From positions 1 through 17,777 of the forward strand of contig CAMLED010000008.1 of assembly GCA_946479115.1 (NCBI GenBank): 17,777 nucleotides of DNA, given 5' to 3'. Both the position numbers and the translations under genes were made by a program. Origin of the DNA: an uncultured Candidatus Saccharibacteria bacterium (lineage in GTDB: Bacteria; Patescibacteria; Saccharimonadia; Saccharimonadales; UBA6022). The first letter of the stretch is position 1. Every line of letters starts with the position of its first letter. The notes under the pieces were generated by a model, which saw only the letters and a list, made by a program, of their open reading frames with translations, searched no databases and was not told the DNA's origin. Of the stretch, positions 11,618-17,777 are shown in pieces.

Positions 11618-12075
11618 GTTCACTTCGGATTATTGCTATCGGCAAAAAGCATGAAAGCTGGGTAGCGGAGGGAATTGAACGCTATGAGAAGCGTTTAAAA
11701 AAGCCGTTTGATTATGAATGGGTATTTTTGCCACATTCATCTCGTGAAGGCGTTGCAGCCCGCCAGGAAGAGTCTGAGCGTATCTTGCAGCGGCTGTCCG
11801 ACGATGAATACGTCGTACTGCTGGATGAACGCGGTAAACTGTTCGACTCACCTGCTCTGTCACAGCTATTACTTAGCCCGCTTGAGAGTTCGAAACGCGT
11901 GACGCTTATTATTGGTGGTGCCTATGGTGTCGATGAAACGGTTCACCAGCGAGCAAATGTCGTATGGTCACTTTCACCATTAGTGTTCCCGCACCAGCTT
12001 GTTCGTCTGATTCTAGCCGAGCAAATGTACCGCGCCCAAGAGATCAGCGCTGGTAATCCCTACCACCACGTCTAA
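11614..12075 (+). CDS. rlmH: RlmH, 23S rRNA pseudouridine-1915 N3-methyltransferase
   Basis: This SPOUT-class methyltransferase modifies pseudouridine 1915 in helix 69 of 23S rRNA using S-adenosylmethionine. It is 153 residues, the usual size. Characteristic blocks are LDERGKLFDSPALS (about 70-83), the SAM-binding IGGAYG (100-105), SLSPLVFPHQLVRLILAEQMYRA and the C-terminal NPYHHV. The GTG start overlaps the HIT stop (GTGA), so the two genes are translationally coupled. Confidence 0.96.
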   Translation: MSSLRIIAIGKKHESWVAEGIERYEKRLKKPFDYEWVFLPHSSREGVAARQEESERILQRLSDDEYVVLLDERGKLFDSPALSQLLLSPLESSKRVTLIIGGAYGVDETVHQRANVVWSLSPLVFPHQLVRLILAEQMYRAQEISAGNPYHHV

Positions 12076-12092
12076 TCCCCTACGACACACAG

Positions 12093-12121
12093 TTGACAAA
12101 TAATAAAGCATATGCTATATT
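12093..12121 (+). promoter_or_regulatory. Consensus promoter of the 112-residue gene
   Basis: TTGACA (12093-12098), exactly 17 bp ending in TGC, TATATT (12116-12121). It is the closest to consensus in the window. The leader is about 37 nt, A-rich, with no clear Shine-Dalgarno site. Confidence 0.8.
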
Positions 12122-12164
12122 TAGTAGTGTTATCACAACAAAATAAACACAAAAGAAAAAGCAC

Positions 12165-12503
12165 ATGTTTCCATTTTCACTGTTCCTTACCCCATTATCG
12201 GTATTCCTCAGTCTTACGACGGCCACTGGCGTTGTTGTTCATGACACGAGGATCGACCGCGCAACTATGACTGCACTATCAGTCCCGTCGGCTGTTGCGA
12301 GCGCCCAGGGTAACAGTAAATTAGTTAACCCAGCGACTGACTCGCACACCCATGTCGAGCGTCACTCATTATCATCGAGCGAGCTTAAGGGTGATAGCCC
12401 ACGAATAAATCCTCGTACGAACGCTGATCGTAAACATATCTCTCAGAAACGTATTGGCTTTGGCCAGGATCCACTCGAGAGTCACTTTTTACCCCTTAGT
12501 TAA
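12165..12503 (+). CDS. Hypothetical exported or membrane-anchored small protein, 112 residues
   Basis: The N-terminus is strongly hydrophobic (about 1-26, MFPFSLFLTPLSVFLSL...) and acts as signal or anchor. It is followed by VVVHDTRIDRATMTA and a cleavage-like SAVASA|Q. The rest is polar, with HTHVERHS and a basic segment PRTNADRKHISQKR. No family is named. The very good promoter argues that it is a real and well expressed gene. Its TAA stop lies in a palindrome shared with the stop of valS. Confidence 0.6.
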   Translation: MFPFSLFLTPLSVFLSLTTATGVVVHDTRIDRATMTALSVPSAVASAQGNSKLVNPATDSHTHVERHSLSSSELKGDSPRINPRTNADRKHISQKRIGFGQDPLESHFLPLS

Positions 12504-12508
12504 CTAAG
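12495..12508. repeat. 14-bp palindrome containing both convergent stop codons
   Basis: CTTAGTTAACTAAG is a perfect palindrome carrying the TAA of the 112-residue gene (12501-12503) and the TAG of valS (12506-12504). There is no GC-rich stem, so it is not a classical terminator. Confidence 0.6.
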
Positions 12509-15098
12509 TGAGAATAGCTAGTTCAGTCTCAAGGCGTTCAACGAGCGCCTTTTTTGATTCCAGTTGAGCACGCGACTCTTCTACAAGATGCGCTGGAGCT
12601 TTTGCCGTATAACTTTCGTTCGACAGACGGCCTTCAAGGTTAGCAATAAACTGACGGGTTTCCGCTAGGCGGACTTCAAGGTTGGTTTGATGCTCGTACA
12701 TTGTCTCTGCACTAACATCGAGCCAAGCTTCACGGTTACTAGCCGCTAGGCGCAGGCCACGAGCTTGATCAGCTGGCTGTACGTCTTTAAGGCGTGCGAG
12801 ATGCTTGATCAGGGCGGCATTATCAGCAATCAGGCTATCTTGTTGGTAAAGCAGGACGTAGCGTTCATTGCCAGGTAATTCTGCCGTAACATAGCGGGCT
12901 TCGATGACTAATTTTTGAAGTTGTTCGAATTCGGCTGCAGCGATGGCATCAAAGGCTTGCGCTTCTGGCCAGTGAGCAGCTGCCAAAATATCGTTGTGCC
13001 AGTCGAGTGACTGCCAAATAGTCTCGGTAACAAATGGTGCGAATGGATGCGCGAGTTTCAGGCTGGTATCAAGCACCCAGCCGAGCATGCTTGGGTTGTC
13101 TTCACTTTTACTGGCTTCGATGAACCAGTCAGCTACGTTATCCCAGATGGCGTGGTATACGGCCTCACCTGCCTCGGCGAAACGATAGTCGGTTAATTGT
13201 TTCTCGATATCTTCGGCGGTAGCGTTTAGCTCGCGGATGATCCAGTGGTCGGCCAGGCTGGTTGGTTGTGGTGGCTGAACTCGGTAGCCTTCACCGAGTT
13301 TGTCGGTAACGAAACGGGCAATATTCCATAGCTTGTTGCAGAAATTGCGGCCAGCAACAACCTTACTGGCGCTGAAGGCTTGATCCTGACCAGCGCTACG
13401 GCTAGCGGTTAGACCAAGACGTAGCGCGTCAGAGCCGTATTCCGAAATCATTTCCATCGGGTTGATGACATTACCCTTTGATTTGCTCATCTTGAGACCT
13501 TTTTCATCGAGGACGAGACCGTGCAGGTAGACTTCCTTGAACGGTACATCACCGGTGATATAAACACCGAGCATGATCATGCGGGCAACCCATTGGTACA
13601 AAATATCGTGACCTGTTTCCAGAACGCTGGTTGGATAAAAGCGCGATAAATCGCCGTCATTCATGAAATCAGTTGTGATAAATGGCCACTGACCACTGCT
13701 AAACCAGGTGTCAAAGGTGTCTTCTTCGCGGTGATATGTTGTGCCATTAACAACGATAGACGGTTCATCAACGCGTTCATCGAAAATCCAATCATTAGGG
13801 TCTGTTTCACTTTGGAAGGCTGGAATTGGGATACCCCATGGAATTTGACGGCTGATGTTCCAGTCGCGAAGTTTGTCGTAGTACTGCAGTAAGGCTTTCT
13901 TTTTACTCTCCGGATGGAAGGTGATCTTGCCTTCTGTGATTGCGGCTTTGGCACCCTCAACGAGCGGGGCGACTTGAATGAACCACTGATCTTTAACCAT
14001 CGGTTGAATAACCGTATCGCATTTGTAACAGTGGCCAACGGCATGTTCTATCGTCTCTTCTCCGCGCATAAGTTCGGCAGCTTCAAGGGCGGCCAGCACG
14101 CGCTTACGGGCAGTCTCAACGTCGAGACCCATAAACTGTGGCGGCACATTAATCATCTTGCCATCAAAACCGATAACTTGAATTGGCGCCAAGTTATGAC
14201 GCTGCCCTACCTCAAAGTCATTTGGATCATGAGCTGGAGTAATCTTGACGGCGCCTGTTCCAAAGGCTGGATCAGCATAATCGTCGCCAATGATTGGAAT
14301 CTCGCGGTCTGTCAGCGGGAGTAATACGCGAGTACCAATTAGGTCTTTGTAACGTGCGTCTTCTGGGTTAACAGCAATAGCGACGTCGCCGAGGAGTGTT
14401 TCGGGACGTGAGGTAGCGATGACGATTTCACCGATTTTATCGAGTGTTGGGTAGGCAATTTTCCACAACTTCCCTTTTTCGTTTTTGTGCTCTACTTCAA
14501 TATCAGCAAAGCTGGTTTGGTGAGTTGTACAGTAGTTAACAATACGTTCACCTCTGTAAATAAGCTTTTCATCCCATAATTTCTTGAATGTGCCGTAGAC
14601 GGTATTGATCACCTTTTCATCAAGGGTAAAGACGAGGTCATTCCAGCTAGCACCGGTACCAAGGGCGCGTAACTGTAGCTCCATGTTGCCACGCTGACTC
14701 TCAACAAAGTTCCATACCTGGCTATATAGCTGCTCACGGCTGAAATCAAAGCGGCTTTGCCCCTTTTTGATCAGTTCTCGTTCGTAGACAACCCAGGTCT
14801 CAAACCCAGCATGATCAGCACCAGGAATATAGGCCACATCCCTGCCCTTCATGCGGTAAAAACGCGCCAAGATATCCTCAAGATCAGCCATCAGCGCGTG
14901 ACCAATATGTAAATTGCCATTGGCATTTGGCGGCGGCATAACGATGCTATACGGTTCGCCCTTCCCTGTTGGCGCGAAGACATTAGCAGTCTCCCACAAG
15001 GCATAAATGGTCGGTTCGTATTGGTTAGGGTCGTACGTTTTGGCTAAATTCATAGAGGTGAGGCTTTCGATGGATTGATTTACACGTGAAAAATGCAT
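12504..15098 (-). CDS. valS: Valyl-tRNA synthetase
   Basis: This class I aminoacyl-tRNA synthetase charges tRNA-Val and edits mischarged threonine. It is 864 residues from the ATG at 15098. It carries NLHIGHALM (HIGH at 64-67), the connective editing domain, KMSKSKGN at about 535-542, an anticodon-binding domain with WFIEASK, and the C-terminal coiled coil typical of ValRS. Two starts are possible. The ATG at 15098 overlaps the stop of a short upstream ORF (TGATG). The ATG at 15053 gives the family-typical beginning MNLAKTYDPNQYEPTIY but has no ribosome site. The 15 extra residues of the longer form are not a known ValRS element. It is convergent with the 112-residue gene. Confidence 0.97.
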   Translation of the reverse strand: MHFSRVNQSIESLTSMNLAKTYDPNQYEPTIYALWETANVFAPTGKGEPYSIVMPPPNANGNLHIGHALMADLEDILARFYRMKGRDVAYIPGADHAGFETWVVYERELIKKGQSRFDFSREQLYSQVWNFVESQRGNMELQLRALGTGASWNDLVFTLDEKVINTVYGTFKKLWDEKLIYRGERIVNYCTTHQTSFADIEVEHKNEKGKLWKIAYPTLDKIGEIVIATSRPETLLGDVAIAVNPEDARYKDLIGTRVLLPLTDREIPIIGDDYADPAFGTGAVKITPAHDPNDFEVGQRHNLAPIQVIGFDGKMINVPPQFMGLDVETARKRVLAALEAAELMRGEETIEHAVGHCYKCDTVIQPMVKDQWFIQVAPLVEGAKAAITEGKITFHPESKKKALLQYYDKLRDWNISRQIPWGIPIPAFQSETDPNDWIFDERVDEPSIVVNGTTYHREEDTFDTWFSSGQWPFITTDFMNDGDLSRFYPTSVLETGHDILYQWVARMIMLGVYITGDVPFKEVYLHGLVLDEKGLKMSKSKGNVINPMEMISEYGSDALRLGLTASRSAGQDQAFSASKVVAGRNFCNKLWNIARFVTDKLGEGYRVQPPQPTSLADHWIIRELNATAEDIEKQLTDYRFAEAGEAVYHAIWDNVADWFIEASKSEDNPSMLGWVLDTSLKLAHPFAPFVTETIWQSLDWHNDILAAAHWPEAQAFDAIAAAEFEQLQKLVIEARYVTAELPGNERYVLLYQQDSLIADNAALIKHLARLKDVQPADQARGLRLAASNREAWLDVSAETMYEHQTNLEVRLAETRQFIANLEGRLSNESYTAKAPAHLVEESRAQLESKKALVERLETELAILT

Positions 15099-15151
15099 CA
15101 GACTAACAGACTAATCGTTTTCCTGTGAAAAAGATTACAGTTTTTAAACAT
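15098..15151 (-). CDS. 17-codon leader ORF upstream of valS
   Basis: Minus strand: GGAGG sits 3 nt before an ATG at 15151. The frame reads MFKNCNLFHRKTISLLV and stops at TGA (15100-15098). Its last A is the first base of the valS ATG (TGATG), the classic layout for translational coupling. It has the best Shine-Dalgarno site in this leader, while valS itself has none. The peptide ends Leu-Leu-Val. It may tune valS translation or simply load ribosomes. It was too short for standard gene calling. Confidence 0.55.
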   Translation of the reverse strand: MFKNCNLFHRKTISLLV

Positions 15152-15178
15152 TTTCCTCCGTGTTTGTTTTCAGGTCTA

Positions 15179-15187
15179 ATTATAGCA
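15179..15187 (-). promoter_or_regulatory. Extended -10 promoter of the valS leader
   Basis: Minus strand TGC TATAAT (15187-15179), giving a start near 15172 and about 21 nt to the leader ORF. The -35 (TTATTA) is weak. Confidence 0.6.
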
Positions 15188-15199
15188 TAACCAGCCGTG

Positions 15200-15205
15200 T
15201 ATAAT
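15200..15205 (+). promoter_or_regulatory. Leaderless-type -10 of the FemAB-like gene
   Basis: TATAAT (15200-15205) is followed by AAGGCGT and the ATG at 15213, a 7-nt spacing. It overlaps the -35 zone of the divergent valS promoter. Confidence 0.55.
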
Positions 15206-15212
15206 AAGGCGT

Positions 15213-16190
15213 ATGACAACCGTACGAACGTGTGAAAAACAAACAGAATGGGATGAAGAAATCCTGGCTCGTGGGGGACACCCGCTACAGCTGTGGGGCT
15301 GGGGTGAAGTAAAAGCAGCGCATAACTGGTCAGTCGACCGTATCTTTATCAGTCAAGACGAGCAGATCATTGGCGCCGCACAACTATTGATTCGTCGTTT
15401 GCCAGCACCGTTCAAAGCCTTGGTGTATGTACCCCGTGGACCGGTAGCCGATGAAGTGAACAGGGAAGTGGTACTAACGACAATCGCTGATTATGCCAAA
15501 CAGACCCACGGTGCCGTCGCGATAACGGTGGAACCAGACTGGGCGGACTTTCCGAATATAGCGGGCTGGAAATCGTCGACCAATACGATCCTTATTCCGC
15601 GGACGCTGATTCTTGATCTGACGAAATCAGAGGACGAACTATTATCCGTTATGGCAAAAAAGACCCGACAGTATATTCGTAAATCCGCAGGCGAGGCGAT
15701 TGAGATTCGCCAGGTTCATAGCAGGGAAGAGCTGGCGGGGTGTTTAGAGATTTATAAGCAAACGGCAGAACGTGCTGGCTTCGGGCTTCACGATGATCAG
15801 TACTACTACGATATCTTTGACAAGATGGGCGAGTATTCATTGGTAACAGCAGCCTTTTATGAAGGCAATCCGGTGGCGTTCTTGTGGTCGGGCATGAGCG
15901 AGCAGACCGTTTTTGAACTGTACGGTGGCATGAACGATGAAGGTCAGCGCCTGCGTGCCAACTATGCTTTGAAATGGTGGACAATCCAACTGACGAAAAA
16001 GTGGGGGATTGCTCGCTATGACTTTAACGGACTGTTGAATGACGGAGTGTCGACATTCAAACAGGGCTTTGCTGATCACGAGGATATGCTTGTTGGCACT
16101 TACGATAAGCCACTTTCGCCCCTGTACACTGTCTGGACAAAAGCTTTGCCACTCGGCAAAAAGATTCTCCGCAAGCTTAGAAATCGTTGA
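15213..16190 (+). CDS. FemAB/FemX-type peptidoglycan bridge aminoacyltransferase
   Basis: This 325-residue protein has the two-GNAT-domain layout of FemX/MurM-type enzymes, which add amino acids from aminoacyl-tRNA to lipid II. Recognisable elements are HPLQLWGWGEVKAAHNW near the start and the substrate-side block YVPRGPV. Then come LDLTKSEDELLSVMAKKTRQYIRKS, EIYKQTAERAGFG and the C-terminal ELYGGMNDEGQRLRANYALKWW...YDFNG...FKQGF. These match the family's order. The usual helical coiled-coil arm of S. aureus FemA is absent, so it is closer to the compact FemX-like group. A short-peptide cross-bridge is implied but not shown. Confidence 0.9.
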   Translation: MTTVRTCEKQTEWDEEILARGGHPLQLWGWGEVKAAHNWSVDRIFISQDEQIIGAAQLLIRRLPAPFKALVYVPRGPVADEVNREVVLTTIADYAKQTHGAVAITVEPDWADFPNIAGWKSSTNTILIPRTLILDLTKSEDELLSVMAKKTRQYIRKSAGEAIEIRQVHSREELAGCLEIYKQTAERAGFGLHDDQYYYDIFDKMGEYSLVTAAFYEGNPVAFLWSGMSEQTVFELYGGMNDEGQRLRANYALKWWTIQLTKKWGIARYDFNGLLNDGVSTFKQGFADHEDMLVGTYDKPLSPLYTVWTKALPLGKKILRKLRNR

Positions 16191-16210
16191 TTTATATACA
16201 ACGAAACTGA

Positions 16211-16229
16211 AATACACGAGAGGTGTATT
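16211..16229 (+). repeat. 7-bp inverted repeat upstream of the lysozyme-like gene
   Basis: AATACAC GAGAG GTGTATT is a perfect inverted repeat about 27 bp before the -10 box. It could be an operator or a weak hairpin after the FemAB-like gene. Confidence 0.35.
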
Positions 16230-16255
16230 GTGTATGGTCCACAGGTGTAAAAAGG

Positions 16256-16270
16256 TATAATAGGAGAGGG
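16256..16270 (+). promoter_or_regulatory. -10 box and ribosome site of the lysozyme-like gene
   Basis: TATAAT (16256-16261) is followed immediately by AGGAGAGGG and the ATG at 16271. Only about 3 nt of leader are expected if this box is used, so the purine-rich ribosome site would work only for a longer transcript, for example read-through from the FemAB-like gene. Confidence 0.45.
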
Positions 16271-16924
16271 ATGGGATATAAACCGAAATTATTCAAAACA
16301 ATCAAACGACGACTACGGAAACAACGTCGCTACTTTGTTTCTATCCTCTTAAAACCAAAAAATATAGTAGGAATCTTACTGCTAGGCGGTATCGCTGCTG
16401 TCATACTAGTGAATATGCAGGACACACCCAAAATCTATACGGCTGATCTGTTGACGACAATCGCCAAGGGTGAAAGCAAGAATAACTACAACGCCTATTT
16501 TGGTAATGCCGGTAATTCATCAATCCAATTTACCGCTATGAGCGTCGGGGAAGTGTTAGCCTGGCAAAAGCAATTCGTCGAACAGGGTAATCCAAGTTCC
16601 GCCGTTGGCCGCTATCAATTTATCGACTCGACGCTACAGGGGCTTGTGCAGGATTTGAACATTGATCAAAATGCTACTTTTGATGAGGCACTACAAGATA
16701 GGCTTGCGGTCGCGCTACTGGAGCGCAGAGGTATTCGTGACTATGTCGATAACAAGATTAGCCGCGAGGCATTCGCACATAATCTATCAAAAGAATGGGC
16801 GGCACTACCACGGGCGATTGGCGACCGACCAGAGCAATCATATTACGCCGGTGATGGTCTTAATAAAGCTCGACTGAGTATCAGTGAGATTTACGCTAGT
16901 ATCGCTACTGTTCGTAAATTGTAG
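16271..16924 (+). CDS. Membrane-anchored lambda-lysozyme-like murein hydrolase (lytic transglycosylase type)
   Basis: This 217-residue protein starts at the ATG after AGGAGAGGG; an upstream in-frame ATG (16223) would lie before the promoter. A very basic cytoplasmic tail (1-30) precedes one membrane helix (about 31-48), so the catalytic domain faces outward. The domain resembles phage lambda endolysin R, a glycosidase-type lytic transglycosylase. It has IAKGESKNNYNAY with the probable catalytic Glu68, then SSAVGRYQFIDST and LQDRLAVALLERRGI. The block LSKEWAALP matches NIWASLP in lambda R. It could cut peptidoglycan for envelope remodelling or for assembly of the type IV secretion apparatus. 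That role is inferred from context. Confidence 0.8.
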   Translation: MGYKPKLFKTIKRRLRKQRRYFVSILLKPKNIVGILLLGGIAAVILVNMQDTPKIYTADLLTTIAKGESKNNYNAYFGNAGNSSIQFTAMSVGEVLAWQKQFVEQGNPSSAVGRYQFIDSTLQGLVQDLNIDQNATFDEALQDRLAVALLERRGIRDYVDNKISREAFAHNLSKEWAALPRAIGDRPEQSYYAGDGLNKARLSISEIYASIATVRKL

Positions 16925-16928
16925 AATA

Positions 16929-17777
16929 CTACCAAGTTGTCTTTGTCATTGAGAGGCTCGGGATAACCTCGAGTTCAAACGGATCAACTGGCTGTGTTTT
17001 TTGGGCGTAGTAATAGCCAAGTGTGGCGATCATAGCGGCGTTGTCGGTACAGAGCTGCATCGGCGCATAGTCGATGTGAAGCGGGAGGCGCTCGGATAGC
17101 TGACGGCGAAGTTCCTGGTTAGCGGCGACACCACCTGCGATAACAACAGACTTGGGGCTGTAATCACGAAATGCCCTCTCGGCTTTATCAACGAGCGTGC
17201 TGATGGCCGTGTACTGGAAGCTAGCCGCAAAATCATTGCGCTGTACGTCGCTTAGAAGCGCTGCAAGCTCTCCGGATGGGAAAGTAAAGTCTTTGCCTAC
17301 TTCGTGCTGTACGGCACGCAGAACGGCCGTTTTAAGGCCTGAGAAGCTAAAGTCATAACGACCTTTGAGTTGGGCTTTTGGTAATTGGTAGTGTTTTGGA
17401 TCACCAGCGAGAGCGGCTTTGGCAATTGATGGGCCACCCGGGTAGGGGAGGCCAAGAATTTTGGCGACTTTATCAAAGGCTTCACCAACCGCGTCGTCTT
17501 GGGTTTGACCGAGTAATTCGTAGTCACCGTGATCTTTAAATAGAACTAGCTGCGAGTGACCACCACTGACAATTAGGGCAAGCATTGGAAATTCTGGCGC
17601 TTGTTCATTGAGGAAATTGGCATAGACATGTGCCTCGACATGATGAATCGGGTAGAGTGGTTTGTTTTTTAGTACCGCCAATGTACGGGCAGCCAGGGTG
17701 CCAACCAGAAGCGACCCAATGAGCCCGGGCGCATAGGTCACGGCAATGGCATCAATATCATCCCAGGTGCAGTTGGC
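16929..17777 (-). CDS. tsaD: TsaD, tRNA N6-threonylcarbamoyladenosine synthase subunit, 5' end missing
   Basis: This is the Kae1/Qri7-family enzyme that transfers the threonylcarbamoyl group to A37 of ANN-reading tRNAs, acting with TsaB and TsaE. About 282 residues are visible, and the frame continues past the window edge upstream of the first listed start (GTG 17741): the extra codons read NCTWDDIDAIAVTYAPGLIG. The metal-binding HHVEAH, the SGGHSQLVLF loop, the FSFSGLKTAV block, the VVIAGGVAANQELR block and the CTDNAAMIA motif with its Asp ligand are all present. Typical length is near 335, so roughly 45-55 N-terminal residues are outside the window. It ends 4 nt from the lysozyme-like gene, convergently. 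Confidence 0.96.
   Translation of the reverse strand, partial: ANCTWDDIDAIAVTYAPGLIGSLLVGTLAARTLAVLKNKPLYPIHHVEAHVYANFLNEQAPEFPMLALIVSGGHSQLVLFKDHGDYELLGQTQDDAVGEAFDKVAKILGLPYPGGPSIAKAALAGDPKHYQLPKAQLKGRYDFSFSGLKTAVLRAVQHEVGKDFTFPSGELAALLSDVQRNDFAASFQYTAISTLVDKAERAFRDYSPKSVVIAGGVAANQELRRQLSERLPLHIDYAPMQLCTDNAAMIATLGYYYAQKTQPVDPFELEVIPSLSMTKTTW

Noticed and set aside
13661..14324. Frames of 127 and 136 codons inside valS
   Set aside because: Shadows of a fully conserved synthetase coding region.

Overview
The window looks like a chromosomal segment of a Patescibacteria (CPR) bacterium, most probably a Candidatus Saccharibacteria (TM7) relative. This is inferred from a tandem array of T4SS_pilin-type (VirB2-like) genes next to a VirB6/TrbL-like channel protein, several small CPR-style membrane proteins, compact gene packing and many apparently leaderless genes. 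TGA ends several genes (HIT, FemAB-like, the valS leader ORF), so the code-25 lineages (Gracilibacteria/Absconditabacteria) are unlikely. No insertion sequence, transposase, CRISPR array or rRNA gene is seen.

Layout. 1-2805 (minus): the start of an unknown gene at the left edge, then an 897-codon VirB6/TrbL-like polytopic membrane protein with a long cytoplasmic C-terminal extension. 2806-2927: a regulatory region with overlapping divergent promoters and an inverted repeat. 2928-5355 (plus): six successive pilin-like genes, the last with its own good promoter and a perfect terminator. 5508-6127: terminator, Hsp20 chaperone (minus) and a back-to-back promoter region. 6128-6793: ComF-like phosphoribosyltransferase. 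6825-10102: four tRNA genes, Ser(UGA), Ser(GCU), Arg(GCG) and Ser(CGA). They are interspersed with a seventh, orphan pilin gene and small conserved-looking genes. Two of the tRNAs are followed by related copies of a structured repeat that includes inverted and direct copies of that tRNA's own T-arm. 10200-12503: small unknown genes plus HIT hydrolase and rlmH. 12504-15187: valS with an apparent 17-codon leader ORF. 15213-16924: a FemAB-type aminoacyltransferase and a membrane-anchored lambda-lysozyme-like murein hydrolase. 16929 to the right edge: tsaD (minus, 5' end missing).

How the parts fit. The VirB6-like protein, the VirB2-like pilins and the envelope-cutting enzyme are the kinds of parts a type IV secretion or conjugation-like surface apparatus needs, and FemAB acts on peptidoglycan cross-bridges. 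The rest is translation and tRNA housekeeping (ValRS, TsaD, RlmH, tRNAs). Promoters are strikingly uniform: many carry an extended -10 (TGC followed by TATAAT-like), and about seven genes have the -10 placed 6-7 nt before the ATG, so their mRNAs would begin at or next to the start codon. Genes inside operons use Shine-Dalgarno sites instead. The most unusual items are the tRNA-linked repeat modules, the valS leader ORF, the pilin array with interlocked promoters and the leaderless promoter architecture.
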